Of a stretch of DNA of 64,000 bases, positions 19,028-28,898 are shown piece after piece. Made by a program: the position numbers and the translations under genes. How positions within the stretch are numbered: the first letter of the stretch is position 1; every line of letters starts with the position of its first letter. The notes under the pieces are model-generated. The model had not been told where the DNA came from. It did not search any database and saw only the letters and a program-made list of their open reading frames with translations. The stretch lies in NCBI GenBank assembly GCA_021773395.1, contig JAJFKB010000011.1:124001-188000 (forward strand). Direction: 5' to 3'. This DNA is from Gammaproteobacteria bacterium (GTDB lineage Bacteria; Pseudomonadota; Gammaproteobacteria; Pseudomonadales; IMCC2047).

Positions 19028-19810
19028 TTAAAAGTCTCCAAACATCACAGCGGTTAAAATAAAATCCAGCCCCAATACAGCCAAAGACGAGTAAACTACA
19101 GTTTTAGTAGTTGCTCGACCAATTCCCTCAGAGGTTGGCACCAGGTCATAGCCTTGAAATACGGCAATCCACGACACGGTAAAAGCAAATGCAATGCTTT
19201 TAATAATCCCGTTCATTACATCATTTTTAAAATCGGTAGCATTCTGCATATTCGACCAGAAAGAACCGTCGTAAACCCCCAGCCAATCCACGGCAACCAG
19301 ATAACCGCCACCTATTCCCACCACGTTGAATATTAACGTCAGCATCGGCAGCGAAATAAAACCGGCCAGCAATCTTGGTGCGATTATATAGCGTAATGGA
19401 TCCACTCCAATCATTTCCAAACTGGTTATTTGCTCGGTTGCCTTCATCAAGCCTATTTCGGCAGTCAAGGATGAACCTGCTCGCCCTGCAAACAGCAATG
19501 CCGTCACAACCGGCCCCAGTTCCCGCACTAAACTCAGAGCCAGCATTTGTCCAACCGCTTGCTCGGAGCCATAGTCCACAAGAATGGTATATCCTTGCAA
19601 ACTCAACACCATACCAATAAACAGGCCGGAGACAATAATAATGGGCAAGGATAGCACACCGACCGCGTACAATTGCTGATTCAATAGCGGCAGCGCCTTG
19701 TTCAACTTGGGCACTCCGCACAGGGATTGGACCACAAATGTACCTGAGCGCCCCAGCACCTGCAGGGTACCTAAGCCGCTCCTACCAAGGCTTCTAATCC
19801 AGGCGATCAA
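19028..19810 (-). CDS. mlaE: Mla ABC permease MlaE
   Basis: A 260-residue inner-membrane permease of the MlaE family. Visible signatures are the amphipathic N-terminus, [13 protein letters not shown], the conserved segment [21 protein letters not shown], and [12 protein letters not shown] with its family Glu. The start codon is TTG at 19810, overlapping the mlaF stop as TTGA, which is the only arrangement giving the normal N-terminus. With MlaF it forms the lipid-transporting core. Confidence 0.95.
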   Translation of the reverse strand: MIAWIRSLGRSGLGTLQVLGRSGTFVVQSLCGVPKLNKALPLLNQQLYAVGVLSLPIIIVSGLFIGMVLSLQGYTILVDYGSEQAVGQMLALSLVRELGPVVTALLFAGRAGSSLTAEIGLMKATEQITSLEMIGVDPLRYIIAPRLLAGFISLPMLTLIFNVVGIGGGYLVAVDWLGVYDGSFWSNMQNATDFKNDVMNGIIKSIAFAFTVSWIAVFQGYDLVPTSEGIGRATTKTVVYSSLAVLGLDFILTAVMFGDF

Positions 19811-20619
19811 GCATCACCCCCAAGCATATCGTCTCGGTAATCCTGCGCCGGATAATGAAAAGGTACCGGACCATCCGGCAACCCCTGCATAAACTGTCTC
19901 ACCAAGGGAGAGCTATCTTCCCTCAACTGAGCAGGCGACCCCTCGCCCATCACTTTTCCTTCTGAAATCAGATAGATTTTATCAGAAATACTTGCCGCCT
20001 CATGAATATCGTGAGAGACCACTACACTGGTCAGCCCCAGCGCTGTATTAAGCAGTTTAATTAGTTCCACCAAAACACCCATAGCGATCGGATCCTGACC
20101 AGTAAAGGGCTCATCGTACATCACCATTTCTGGATCCAGGACAATGGTTCTGGCTAATGCAGCCCTACGGGTCATGCCTCCTGATAGTTCGCTTGGCATC
20201 AAATCCCGGGCACCACGTAAACCCACAGCATGCAGTTTCATCAACACCAGGTCTCTGATCATTGATTCCGGGAGATCCGTGTGCTCGCGCAAAGGAAAAG
20301 CAACATTTTCGTAGACTGTCCGATCCGTAAATAAAGCACCACTTTGGAATAACATACCCATCTTACGACGTAACCGATAAAGGTCTTTTCGATTTAGCTT
20401 GGAAATTTCCTCACCATTCACCAGAATTGTACCCTTGTCAGCCTTGATCTGTCCCGTAATCAGCCTTAGTAGAGTAGTTTTTCCTGTACCGCTCGGCCCC
20501 ATAATCGAAGTAATCTTACCTCGGGGAATATCAAAGTCAGCGTTATCAAAAATAACTCGATCGCCACGCGAAAAACTCAGCCCGCGCACCGTTACTATAT
20601 TATTATCTTCCACTGTCAT
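19807..20619 (-). CDS. mlaF: Mla ABC transporter ATPase MlaF
   Basis: A 270-residue ABC ATPase driving phospholipid movement in the Mla system. It has Walker [10 protein letters not shown], signature LSGGM, Walker B MVMYDEPF and the H-loop SHD. The frame extends to 20685; I start at the ATG at 20619, preceded by AGGGA, which yields the usual length. It is the first gene of mlaFEDCB-ibaG-murA. A MITE sits 86 bp upstream of the start, within the likely promoter region. Confidence 0.95.
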   Translation of the reverse strand: MTVEDNNIVTVRGLSFSRGDRVIFDNADFDIPRGKITSIMGPSGTGKTTLLRLITGQIKADKGTILVNGEEISKLNRKDLYRLRRKMGMLFQSGALFTDRTVYENVAFPLREHTDLPESMIRDLVLMKLHAVGLRGARDLMPSELSGGMTRRAALARTIVLDPEMVMYDEPFTGQDPIAMGVLVELIKLLNTALGLTSVVVSHDIHEAASISDKIYLISEGKVMGEGSPAQLREDSSPLVRQFMQGLPDGPVPFHYPAQDYRDDMLGGDA

Positions 20620-20705
20620 AGATTTCCCTGACCCACCTAATCCGGCTCTGCCTACAGCAATAGCAGTCCAAAACTCCCTAACCATTTAAAAAAAGAAACA
20701 CTTTA

Positions 20706-20842
20706 AGATCTTTGCATAATGTAGCGAGCGACAGCAAAACAAGGCAAAATTCGGCGAAAAAGCGGAGTTTATACTTATAAATGAGCATTTTGAGCCGGGT
20801 TTTAACACAGTATTGCCTAGCGTAATAGTTATGCAAAGGTCT
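20706..20842. mobile_element. Family-B MITE, complete 137-bp copy
   Basis: It is bounded by terminal inverted repeats AGATCTTTGCATAA (left) and AGACCTTTGCATAA (right, reverse complement). Inside is the same imperfect palindrome seen at the left edge of the window. There is no open frame of its own. The terminal bases recall those I associate with IS5-type elements, but that link is from memory only. I could not identify a clear target duplication. It lies just upstream of mlaF. Confidence 0.8.
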
Positions 20843-20895
20843 CATTTTCCTACATGGCCGCGACTATACCATCTGAACCAGATGCTGTTAACTAG

Positions 20896-21090
20896 GGAGC
20901 CTCTGAATAATTCCTTAATCTTTCATTAAACATTAAAACAACTGGGCGCAAGATAGTAATTACTACTTGGTAGTTGATCTCTTGGTATTAGTACTTGATC
21001 TCCTGGCACAGCGCCTAAATCCGCAACCGAAATTTTAATGGGTCTCCCTGCGCACTTTGCCAAACATTAAGGCGTTATTCAGAGGCTCCT
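20896..21090. mobile_element. Family-A MITE, 195 bp, flanked by TA
   Basis: Terminal inverted repeats are GGGAGCCTCTGAATAATTCC on the left and AGGAGCCTCTGAATAACGCC on the right (reverse complement). The dinucleotide TA directly flanks both ends, at 20894-20895 and 21091-21092. There is no coding capacity. Inside are two imperfect direct repeats of TTGATCTCYTGG. The TA duplication is the hallmark of IS630/Tc1-mariner-type transposition, so a transposase of that kind elsewhere in the genome may move it. Confidence 0.8.
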
Positions 21091-21118
21091 TAATCAATCC
21101 ACATGACAGCGATTCCAG

Positions 21119-21889
21119 TCATTGAATGAAAGCATGCTCAATTACATAATTACCCAAAATGCCATTACGTGTTTCCTGAAAACCTTTGGTATCTAATATA
21201 GCGCAGAATTCTTTAAGCATGGCAGATCCTCCACATATCATAAATCGATCGTTTTCCACATCAAGGCTTGGCAGACCTACATGATCAGACAACTTACCGG
21301 TTTCTATAAGATCTGTCAGTCGCCCATTATTACAAAAGGGTTCGCGAGTGACGGATGGGTAATAAATTAACTTGTCCTTCACCATTTCACCGAAATACTC
21401 ATTATTGGGTAACTCCTCTTTAAAAATATCCTGATATGCCAGCTCTGCTGCATATCTAACACCATGTGTAAGAATGATCTTGTCATAATTTTCGTAAATC
21501 TCAGGATCTTTTACAATACTCAGAAACGGTGCGAGCCCGGTCCCCGTGCTGATCAGGTAAAGGTGCTTCCCAGGTAGCAGGTTGCTTTGCACAAGCGTTC
21601 CCGTCGGCTTTCTGCTTACATAAATTTGATCTCCTGGCTGAATGTTCTGCAATTTCGAAGTCAAAGGACCGTCCGATACCTTGATGCTAAAGAACTCCAA
21701 ATATTCTTCATAATTAGCACTGGCAATACTATAGGGCCGCAGCAACGGCCGCCCACCATCTTCAACGCCAATCATAGTGAAATGGCCATTATCGAAACGA
21801 AAACCAGAATTACGACTGGTCTTAAAACTAAATAATGTATCGGTCCAGTGGTGAATGCTCAGCACTTCTTCAATATTTAGTGTTGTCAT
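21119..21889 (-). CDS. fpr: Ferredoxin--NADP+ reductase
   Basis: A 256-residue flavoprotein with an N-terminal FAD-binding beta barrel (RPYSIAS near residues 52-58) and a C-terminal NADP domain (STGTGLAPF, then HGVR). It exchanges electrons between NADPH and ferredoxin or flavodoxin and serves oxidative-stress and iron-sulfur needs. The ending, with an aromatic-poor YVIEHAFIQ tail, resembles the bacterial Fpr subclass. It is a single gene inserted between the mla and kds/lpt blocks, with a MITE 28 bp beyond its stop and a large inverted repeat 90 bp before its start. Confidence 0.9.
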   Translation of the reverse strand: MTTLNIEEVLSIHHWTDTLFSFKTSRNSGFRFDNGHFTMIGVEDGGRPLLRPYSIASANYEEYLEFFSIKVSDGPLTSKLQNIQPGDQIYVSRKPTGTLVQSNLLPGKHLYLISTGTGLAPFLSIVKDPEIYENYDKIILTHGVRYAAELAYQDIFKEELPNNEYFGEMVKDKLIYYPSVTREPFCNNGRLTDLIETGKLSDHVGLPSLDVENDRFMICGGSAMLKEFCAILDTKGFQETRNGILGNYVIEHAFIQ

Positions 21890-21978
21890 AATATCCTTTC
21901 CTTTTATGTTATGTTCGGGATAAGGGCAACGTCGGCATTAAGTGCAAACGCCAGACATCATCTAATGAGCAGAAACAG

Positions 21979-22021
21979 CATAATTACAAACATGTATCTT
22001 TTATACTTGTTTGTAATTATG
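21979..22021. promoter_or_regulatory. Large inverted repeat upstream of fpr (candidate operator)
   Basis: Two 19-bp arms, CATAATTACAAACATGTAT and ATACTTGTTTGTAATTATG, match at 18 of 19 positions around a 5-bp CTTTT centre. The centre lies about 110 bp upstream of the fpr start and 225 bp upstream of yrbG. There is no T-run, and the location ahead of two divergent genes favours an operator for a dimeric regulator over a terminator. In pseudomonads fpr is controlled by FinR, but I do not recognise this as a known FinR or SoxR site. Confidence 0.6.
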
Positions 22022-22224
22022 CATACTATGTGCATGTTTTAGTCGTGTCAACTCTTTGTTAAATCCGGAAATACAACATAAACACAACGCCATTACGTGC
22101 ACATTGGCTGGAGGCCTTACGGTTACAACAACCATTAAGTTGCTTGTTAACAGCCCCAAGTCCTTGCAAAGAGACGCAATAGCCCTTTTAATAGCGCTCT
22201 CATCAACTAGCGTGGAATTACGAA

Positions 22225-23190
22225 TTGTTACTAGCTGGCATTTCGATCATATTAGGCACAGCACTTCTGGTCTGGAGTGCTGATAAATTTGTTGCCGGAG
22301 CCGCGTCGCTGGCGAGAAATATGGGGATGTCACCCTTACTGATCGGACTGACTGTGGTTTCCCTTGGGACCTCGGCACCCGAATTACTGGTATCCACAAC
22401 GGCCGCCATGGTGGGGGCTAGCGGGATCGCTATTGGTAATGCAGTAGGATCCAATATCGCCAACATTGGTCTGGTTCTTGGAGTAACCGCATTAATAGTA
22501 CCGCTGCCGATACGCTCCAAACTTTTGCGCAAGGAACTGCCCATTCTGGCAGTTGTAACCATTATTTCCGGATCCCTATTAATCGATTCCTCCCTGAGCC
22601 GAATCGATGGAATACTGCTCATCACGGCGCTTGTTGTCACACTTTATCTTTTTGCGAAATATCAGCCCGGCGTGGGTGACTCAACGCTATTTGTAGAGGA
22701 AGAGGAGGAGCTGCCTCACTTCTCCACAGGAGCCTCTTTGTTCTGGTTTACTTTGGGTCTGGTACTACTAATTGCAAGCTCTCGATTACTGGTATGGGCG
22801 GCCACCTTTATTGCCCAGCAACTGGGAGTCAGCGACCTGATCATCGGGCTGACCATTATCGCCATCGGCACAAGCCTTCCGGAATTAGCTGCATCTGTTG
22901 CCAGCGCGCTAAAGGGACATCATGATATCGCCATTGGTAACGTCATTGGTTCAAACATATTTAACCTGCTTGCGGTCATGTCTGTACCCGCAATGATCCA
23001 CCCCTATAGCTTCGAGCAGGAACTGGTTTGGCGGGACTACAGCCTAATGTCTGTTTTAACTGGCATGCTTGTCATATTCTGTTATAGCAGTATACGCAGC
23101 AACAAAAAGATCCAGATTGGCAGAGGCAAAGGAGCCTTTTTTATAGTAGCCTACTTGGGCTATCTTATACTGCTCTTCTTTCAATCATAG
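22225..23190 (+). CDS. Calcium/sodium antiporter family protein (YrbG-like)
   Basis: A 321-residue membrane protein with the two inverted Na_Ca_ex repeats. Each repeat has the alpha motif: AIGNAVGSNIANIG near residue 70 and AIGNVIGSNIFNL near residue 240. Each is preceded by SLGTSAPEL or AIGTSLPEL, with the conserved acidic residue. About ten membrane helices are visible. It probably exchanges cations across the inner membrane; the true ion is unproven. The start is TTG at 22225, with no clear Shine-Dalgarno. It heads the kdsD-kdsC-lptCAB block, as yrbG does in E. coli. Confidence 0.9.
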   Translation: MLLAGISIILGTALLVWSADKFVAGAASLARNMGMSPLLIGLTVVSLGTSAPELLVSTTAAMVGASGIAIGNAVGSNIANIGLVLGVTALIVPLPIRSKLLRKELPILAVVTIISGSLLIDSSLSRIDGILLITALVVTLYLFAKYQPGVGDSTLFVEEEEELPHFSTGASLFWFTLGLVLLIASSRLLVWAATFIAQQLGVSDLIIGLTIIAIGTSLPELAASVASALKGHHDIAIGNVIGSNIFNLLAVMSVPAMIHPYSFEQELVWRDYSLMSVLTGMLVIFCYSSIRSNKKIQIGRGKGAFFIVAYLGYLILLFFQS

Positions 23191-23295
23191 TGGGTAATCG
23201 CAGTGCTGCTATATGAAAGCACTCGTACTGTTCACCTAATAATTATTCAACTCGAGCGAGTCTCTCTGGTTAACAGTTTTTGAAATAATATGTCA

Positions 23296-23323
23296 CTGCA
23301 CGTGCAGACAAACAGAGTATAAT
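23296..23323 (+). promoter_or_regulatory. Candidate kdsD promoter with palindrome at the -35 position
   Basis: TATAAT at 23318-23323 lies 39 bp before the kdsD start. At the expected -35 position is a perfect 12-bp palindrome, CTGCACGTGCAG (23296-23307), instead of a recognisable -35 box. This would suit an activator- or repressor-controlled promoter, though no regulator can be named. Confidence 0.4.
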
Positions 23324-23362
23324 AGCGAACAATTTAGCAGCCACGTAATCCAGGATCATCAG

Positions 23363-24337
23363 GTGGATCAAGAAAAACCTTATATTGCCGCAGGCAAACG
23401 CACTATAGAAATGGAAACCAGAGCGGTAAGCGCACTTGCCAACCGACTGAGTGATAGTTTTATCAAGGCTTGCGAACTGATTCTGGCCTGTGAAGGGCGG
23501 GTCGTAGTCACCGGGATGGGAAAGTCCGGACATATTTGTAGTAAAATTGCCGCTACGCTTGCCAGCACTGGCACACCCGCTTTTTTTGTACACCCGGGAG
23601 AGGCCAGTCATGGCGACCTGGGAATGATCACCCATAAAGACGTAGTGCTGGCCGTTTCGAACTCTGGCACTACAGCAGAGTTAATTACCATTCTACCTCT
23701 GATTAAAAGGATGGGTGCACCGCTGATTAGCATGACAGGAGCGCCCAGATCAACTCTGGCAGAAGCGGCACTGGCACATTTAGATGTGAGTGTTGAACAG
23801 GAGGCCTGCCCGTTGGGTTTGGCGCCAACGTCCAGCACAACTGCCGCACTGGTGATGGGTGACGCACTGGCCATTGCCCTGCTCGAAGCACGCGGGTTCA
23901 GCGCAGATGACTTCGCCTTTTCACACCCTGGCGGCGCACTGGGCAGACGACTATTGCTCAAGGTCGAAGACATAATGCACCAGGGAGCGGACATCCCAGT
24001 GGTCACACAGAACACGATGACCGATCAAGCATTACTGGAAGTCACCGCAAAAAAACTGGGTATTACCTCTGTCATAGACCAGCAGGGAAAACTGATTGGT
24101 ATTTTTACTGATGGTGACCTGCGTCGAGCACTCGACCAAAGGATTAATATTCACCAGACTCCTATCGATCAAGTGATGACCAAAGGCTGCAAAACCATAC
24201 TATCAGGGCGGTTAGCGGCAGAAGCTTTAAACCTGATGCAGGAAAATAAAATAAACGCTCTGCTGGTGGTAGACCCAGAGCACCGCCCAGTAGGCGCACT
24301 CAATATGCATGACCTGCTGCGTGCGGGCGTTATTTAA
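23363..24337 (+). CDS. kdsD: Arabinose-5-phosphate isomerase KdsD
   Basis: A 324-residue SIS-domain isomerase that makes D-arabinose 5-phosphate from ribulose 5-phosphate, the first step to Kdo in LPS. The SIS domain (about residues 30-180) shows GMGKSGHICSKIAATLASTGTPAFFVHP and SNSGTT. Two CBS domains follow (about 200-320). The start is GTG at 23363. It is the first of the kdsD-kdsC-lptC-lptA-lptB run. Confidence 0.96.
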   Translation: MDQEKPYIAAGKRTIEMETRAVSALANRLSDSFIKACELILACEGRVVVTGMGKSGHICSKIAATLASTGTPAFFVHPGEASHGDLGMITHKDVVLAVSNSGTTAELITILPLIKRMGAPLISMTGAPRSTLAEAALAHLDVSVEQEACPLGLAPTSSTTAALVMGDALAIALLEARGFSADDFAFSHPGGALGRRLLLKVEDIMHQGADIPVVTQNTMTDQALLEVTAKKLGITSVIDQQGKLIGIFTDGDLRRALDQRINIHQTPIDQVMTKGCKTILSGRLAAEALNLMQENKINALLVVDPEHRPVGALNMHDLLRAGVI

Positions 24338-24373
24338 CGATCATCATCAAGCGAGTCTAGAATCTCGCCTACA

Positions 24374-24922
24374 GTGTATGAATATATGCAAAAAAACCTG
24401 ACACTAGCGCAAGAAAAGGCGCGACACATTAAATTACTGATTTTAGATGTTGATGGCGTAATGACTGATGGGCGCCTCTATTTTTCCGAGCAAGGTGAAA
24501 TATTTAAAGCCTTTAATATACTGGATGGGTTAGGCATTAAACTACTGCGCTCAAGCGGTGTCGAAGTGGCTATCATTACTGGAAGAAAATCCGGCGCGCT
24601 GGATAAGCGAGCTTCAGATCTTGGCATTAAGTACCTGTGGCAGGGACGGGAAGACAAGCGGGTGGCACTTGATGAATTGCTAGCAGAACTTTCGCTTGGC
24701 TATTCAGAGGCGGCCCATGTTGGCGATGACCTCCCGGATTTACCCGTGATGCAAACGGTTGGACTGGGAATTGCGGTGGCTAATGCCTATTCTTTTGTGA
24801 CCCGTCACGCCGACTGGTGCACCACATCCAAGGGGGGGGAAGGCGCGGTTAGGGAAGCCTGTGATTTCATAATGTCTGCGCAGGGAACATTGGAGAATCA
24901 GCTTAACAGGTATCTGACATAA
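24374..24922 (+). CDS. kdsC: Kdo-8-phosphate phosphatase KdsC
   Basis: A 182-residue HAD-superfamily phosphatase that removes phosphate from Kdo 8-phosphate. Motif I is LILDVDGVMTDG with both nucleophile-region Asp residues, motif II is IITGRKS, and motif III/IV includes HVGDDLPDLPVM. It lacks a cap domain, as usual for this tetrameric family. GTG at 24374 is taken as start; the ATG at 24386 is an equally possible one. It lies 36 bp after kdsD and 28 bp before lptC. Confidence 0.95.
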   Translation: MYEYMQKNLTLAQEKARHIKLLILDVDGVMTDGRLYFSEQGEIFKAFNILDGLGIKLLRSSGVEVAIITGRKSGALDKRASDLGIKYLWQGREDKRVALDELLAELSLGYSEAAHVGDDLPDLPVMQTVGLGIAVANAYSFVTRHADWCTTSKGGEGAVREACDFIMSAQGTLENQLNRYLT

Positions 24923-24950
24923 ACACTGACCCAAATAAAGAGAGCCAACC

Positions 24951-25523
24951 TTGTCTCGCTTAACATTTATCACATTGCTCAGCATCATTACGCTACTGGT
25001 GGCCATCAGCTTCGAGTATCGGCAACAGACCACACCAGCTCCTGCAGAAAAAAGGGCTACACAAAGTGCTGAACCGGATTTCTATTTAAGCAACACTTCC
25101 AGCGTTGAATTTGATAAATCCGGCAAACTGCGTTACCGTTTTAACGCCAAACTACTGGAACATTTTCCCATAGGTGACTACACACTGGTAGAATCTCCTG
25201 ACGTTACCCTCTTCCATGATGATGGTACACCTTGGTATATTAGTGCCAACCAGGGCCGTGCGGCGTCGGGTAATGAAAATATTAAACTTTGGGATAATGT
25301 CGTTATACTGAGAGATACGCCAAAAGATCCCCTGCAGATGAATACGAGAACGCTCACGATCGTCCCAAAACAGGATTTGGCTGAGACAGCGCAGGATGTG
25401 GTGATAAAAGGCCAAAACGGTAACGTCAAGGCGACCGGCATGAAAGCCTACATCAATGAGAATAGAATGGAACTGTTATCAAACGTCAGAGTTCTGCATG
25501 AACCTAATAAAAATAATGAGTGA
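24951..25523 (+). CDS. lptC: LPS export protein LptC
   Basis: A 190-residue bitopic protein with an N-terminal membrane anchor (about residues 4-20) and a periplasmic beta-jellyroll (about 40-185). It receives LPS from LptB2FG and passes it to LptA. The motif DVTLFHDDGTPWYISANQGRA is characteristic. The start is TTG at 24951 with GAGAG ahead. Its last codons overlap the start of lptA as ATGAGTGA. Confidence 0.93.
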   Translation: MSRLTFITLLSIITLLVAISFEYRQQTTPAPAEKRATQSAEPDFYLSNTSSVEFDKSGKLRYRFNAKLLEHFPIGDYTLVESPDVTLFHDDGTPWYISANQGRAASGNENIKLWDNVVILRDTPKDPLQMNTRTLTIVPKQDLAETAQDVVIKGQNGNVKATGMKAYINENRMELLSNVRVLHEPNKNNE

Positions 25524-26127
25524 ATTTTTGGCCAATCAATCAATCAATCGGACAAGTCGCCTGTTTTTACTGTCAATCTTAGGATTAGTCAGCCTGCTGG
25601 GGACAGCCCAATCAAGCTTTGCCCTGCCAAACGATAAAAACCAACCTATACATATCAAATCAGATACTGCTGAGATAGACGATGCCAAAGGTATTTCAAT
25701 TTATCGAGGGCATGTCAATATTGACCAGGGCAGCATTAATCTCAAGGCTGAAGTTGTCACCATTTACAATGATGATGACGGAATTTCAAAGGTCATTGCT
25801 ACAGGCAAACCAGCCCATTACCAGCAGCAGCACAAAACTGACGAAGCGCTGATGCACGCCTATGGCAATACCATTAATTATTTTTTAACCGACGAACGCA
25901 TCGAGTTAAGGAAAAATGCAAAATTGGAGCAGGAACAGAATACTTTTACCGGTGAACGAATTGACTACAACATGAAACTCAGGGTAGTTAACGCCTACAG
26001 CAGCAACACCGCAGCAAGCGAGAAAGGAACCCCCACCCCACCCAGCAACTCCAGAGTTGAAATGGTGATCCAGCCAAATAAGGGTAAAGCCAAAGATGAT
26101 TCTGGGGACTCCTCCGGTAATGAGTGA
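25516..26127 (+). CDS. lptA: LPS transport periplasmic protein LptA
   Basis: A 203-residue exported protein with a signal peptide ending near SSFA (about residue 34) and an OstA-type beta-jellyroll (about 45-165) that builds the periplasmic LPS bridge. Conserved stretches are [21 protein letters not shown] and [15 protein letters not shown]. The C-terminal tail is low-complexity, rich in Pro, Lys and Asp. The frame runs upstream to 25456, but the ATG at 25516 overlaps the lptC stop in the ATGAGTGA form repeated at the lptA-lptB junction, so I use it. Confidence 0.93.
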   Translation: MSEFLANQSINRTSRLFLLSILGLVSLLGTAQSSFALPNDKNQPIHIKSDTAEIDDAKGISIYRGHVNIDQGSINLKAEVVTIYNDDDGISKVIATGKPAHYQQQHKTDEALMHAYGNTINYFLTDERIELRKNAKLEQEQNTFTGERIDYNMKLRVVNAYSSNTAASEKGTPTPPSNSRVEMVIQPNKGKAKDDSGDSSGNE

Positions 26128-26845
26128 ACTTTCCGCGCTAAACCTGGCTAAGAGTTTTAAAGAGCGCACCGTGGTGGAGGATGTATCTCTATCCATCAAG
26201 GAAGGCCAGATAGTTGGCTTGCTTGGACCTAATGGCGCCGGGAAAACCACCTGTTTTTATATGATTGTCGGACTCATCAAAGGTGACTGCGGAAAGATCT
26301 TCATCGACAAACAGGAAATCACGCACTTACCAATGCATGGCCGGGCGCGCAGAGGCATTGGCTATTTGCCGCAAGAGTCTTCTATCTTTAGAAAATTAAG
26401 TGTTAAAGATAATATTTTAGCTATATTGGAGACGCGCAAAGATCTGAACCGCAAACAGCGCAACGAAAAACTACAGCAGCTGATGCAGGAATTTCACGTT
26501 ACTCATATCAGTGACAACCTGGGTATCAGCCTGTCAGGTGGAGAACGGCGCAGAGTTGAAATTGCTCGGGCCCTAGCTACAGAACCCTCTTATATTCTAC
26601 TTGACGAACCCTTTGCAGGCGTCGACCCCATTTCGGTTAACGATATCAAACAAATTATCCGACATCTAAAAAATCGCGGTATTGGAATTCTCATCACAGA
26701 TCACAATGTTCGAGAAACCCTGGATATCTGTGAAAAGGCCTATATTGTCAGCGACGGACACATCATTGCAGAAGGTGATGCACAAACCATTATGGCTAAC
26801 CAGCGCGTACGGGATGTTTATCTTGGCGAACAATTTCGCCTTTAA
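26120..26845 (+). CDS. lptB: LPS export ABC transporter ATPase LptB
   Basis: A 241-residue ABC ATPase that powers LPS extraction with LptF and LptG. It has Walker [10 protein letters not shown], signature LSGGE, Walker [14 protein letters not shown] and H-loop TDHNVRETL; the last two are close to the E. coli protein. It starts at the ATG at 26120, overlapping the lptA stop by 8 bp as ATGAGTGA. It is the last gene before a 316-bp gap ahead of rpoN, with a small hairpin (ACCCT/AGGGT, 26865-26879) just downstream. Confidence 0.97.
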   Translation: MSELSALNLAKSFKERTVVEDVSLSIKEGQIVGLLGPNGAGKTTCFYMIVGLIKGDCGKIFIDKQEITHLPMHGRARRGIGYLPQESSIFRKLSVKDNILAILETRKDLNRKQRNEKLQQLMQEFHVTHISDNLGISLSGGERRRVEIARALATEPSYILLDEPFAGVDPISVNDIKQIIRHLKNRGIGILITDHNVRETLDICEKAYIVSDGHIIAEGDAQTIMANQRVRDVYLGEQFRL

Positions 26846-27161
26846 CCTTCAGTCACTTGCGAAGACCCTCATTCAGGGTACAAAATCGCCCGCCACCACT
26901 ATCTAAATTACAATCGTTAAAAAAAACCCGCAATTTTCGTTCCAATTCTGCCACCTGCTACAAATTTGCGCTACTATTAACCATAGGCATCATAAAAATA
27001 TTTAAGACCATAAATCGCGACCAAATGTAATGGGGCATTTCAACTATAGCCAGTAACTCAAAATACAAATTCCATTTTTGCCAAGGTGAACCATACTCGT
27101 GCGCGGTTTTAGGCGAATGTAGTTAGTAGTTAGCAGGTACCCAGGAGTAGTAATAAAAAAT
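26846..27161. other. Intergenic region upstream of rpoN
   Basis: The region holds a 5-bp hairpin, ACCCT-CATTC-AGGGT, at 26865-26879 with no T-run. It then has an AT-rich stretch at 26900-27010 that probably contains the rpoN promoter. The Shine-Dalgarno AGGAG at 27142-27146 is spaced about 15 bases from the ATG, longer than usual. No gene or repeat was seen. Confidence 0.5.
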
Positions 27162-28694
27162 ATGAAGCCCTCTTTACAGCTAAAAATAGGCCAGCAGCTC
27201 ACCATGACGCCACAGCTGCAGCAGGCCATTCGTTTGTTACAGCTGTCCACACTAGACCTACAGCAGGAGATTCAAGAAACCGTAGAGTCTAATCCCATGC
27301 TGGAAGCATTAGATCATGTGGATCAGCAAGCCGAAGATACAAGAGACGCAGCGGAAAATTTAGATTCAGAGGGCAAGGTCGATAAAACTGACTTTAGCGA
27401 ACCCGGCAATCCCAATGAAGCAGAAAGCTATGAGAGGGATAAGGATGGCGATTGGTCGGACAACATCCCAAATGAACTTGCGGTCGACAGCGGCTGGGAA
27501 GATATCTATCAAAGCATGCCGAGCGCAAATTATTCGGCGCCAGACACAGCCTCCAGCTTCGAAACAAACGCCTCCGCCTCCGAATCCATACAGGATCATC
27601 TGCACTGGCAATTGAATTTAACACCCATGTCGGATACGGATCGTTTCATAGCAATCACCATCATAGACAGTGTTTCTAGCGATGGGTACCTCAATGAGTC
27701 TCTTGAAAGTATCATCGGAAGTGTTAATTCAGAAGCGGGCGGCAACGGAAATCCTGAAGATCGAATCATCGAACAGGATGAGGTCGAGGCAGTGCTGCGT
27801 CGATTACAGCATTTTGATCCGATAGGAGTTTGTGCACGCGATCTTGGGGAATGCCTGAGCATTCAACTCAATCAATTTCCAAAGGAAACCCCTGCATTAG
27901 AAAAAGCAAAATTGATTGTCGCCGATCATCTCGCCCTTTTGGGCAGCCGCGACTTTAGCCAACTCATGCGACGGGCAAAAATCAAGGAGAAAGAGCTGCA
28001 GGAAGTCATAGAACTCATCCAAAGTTTGAACCCAAAACCCGGCGATACTATCAGCAGCTCAGATCCAGAATACATTATTCCCGATGTGGTTGCTCGAAAG
28101 GTAAACGACCAGTGGTTGGTAGAACTTAATTCGGAAACCATGCCCAAGGTACGAATAAATTCTACCTACGCTGCACTAGTGCGCCGTGCTGATAACAGCA
28201 ATGATAATACTTACCTGCGTAACCATCTGCAGGAAGCGCGCTGGTTTTTGAAGAGCCTGCAAAGCCGTAATGAAACGCTGTTAAAAGTCGCCACAAAAAT
28301 TATTGATGTGCAGCGTGGTTTCCTGGATTACGGCGAAGAAGCTATGAAACCACTGGTTTTACATGATATTGCCAAGGCCGTTGACATGCATGAATCCACC
28401 ATATCTCGCGTCACGACACAAAAGTTTATACATACACCGGCAGGGGTATTCGAACTGAAGTACTTCTTCTCCAGCCAGGTAGATACGGATAGCGGAATGG
28501 GTTGTTCTTCGACAGCAATTCGTGCCATTATTAAGAAGCTGATTGCAGCAGAAAAACCACGAAAACCCCTGAGCGACAGTAAAATTGCCAATATTCTGGC
28601 GGAGCAAGGAATTCAAGTTGCCAGACGAACCATAGCTAAATACCGTGAATCATTAATGATACCACCATCAAATGAGCGAAAAAGATTAGTTTAA
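27162..28694 (+). CDS. rpoN: RNA polymerase sigma-54 factor RpoN
   Basis: A 510-residue alternative sigma factor. The Gln-rich region I ([20 protein letters not shown], residues 4-23) interacts with enhancer-binding activators. An acidic, variable region II follows (about 55-140), then the core-binding region (about 150-330). The helix-turn-helix (about 395-425) and the RpoN box [10 protein letters not shown] near residue 488 recognise the -24 element. It is followed by hpf, ptsN, rapZ and ptsO, the conserved rpoN cluster linking nitrogen control, PTS-Ntr and cell-envelope sensing. Confidence 0.98.
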   Translation: MKPSLQLKIGQQLTMTPQLQQAIRLLQLSTLDLQQEIQETVESNPMLEALDHVDQQAEDTRDAAENLDSEGKVDKTDFSEPGNPNEAESYERDKDGDWSDNIPNELAVDSGWEDIYQSMPSANYSAPDTASSFETNASASESIQDHLHWQLNLTPMSDTDRFIAITIIDSVSSDGYLNESLESIIGSVNSEAGGNGNPEDRIIEQDEVEAVLRRLQHFDPIGVCARDLGECLSIQLNQFPKETPALEKAKLIVADHLALLGSRDFSQLMRRAKIKEKELQEVIELIQSLNPKPGDTISSSDPEYIIPDVVARKVNDQWLVELNSETMPKVRINSTYAALVRRADNSNDNTYLRNHLQEARWFLKSLQSRNETLLKVATKIIDVQRGFLDYGEEAMKPLVLHDIAKAVDMHESTISRVTTQKFIHTPAGVFELKYFFSSQVDTDSGMGCSSTAIRAIIKKLIAAEKPRKPLSDSKIANILAEQGIQVARRTIAKYRESLMIPPSNERKRLV

Positions 28695-28734
28695 GGAGTA
28701 TTGGGTGCAGAGCACCACTGCAGGTACCCGTGTT

Positions 28735-28763
28735 TTGACATCCAATCACAGTAAAAATACTTA
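28735..28763 (+). promoter_or_regulatory. Sigma70-type promoter ahead of hpf
   Basis: TTGACA at 28735-28740 and TACTTA at 28758-28763 are separated by 17 bp, giving a perfect -35 and a fair -10. They lie in the 204-bp gap between rpoN and hpf. A separate promoter would let hpf-ptsN-rapZ-ptsO be expressed independently of rpoN. Confidence 0.5.
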
Positions 28764-28898
28764 GAGGTTAATATGACTAATTCGGCTTAACCGGCACCTA
28801 TCTTAGGTTTCCTAAACCAGATTTTAAGCCGCGCTAAATCAGCGCAAGTACCATGAGCAATACCAAGAACCAAACCTTGAAATAGTAAGGAGCGATGT

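Noticed and set aside
20706-20842. Target-site duplication for the family-B MITE
   Set aside because: The flanks CTTTA and CATTT do not form a convincing direct repeat, so no duplication is claimed.
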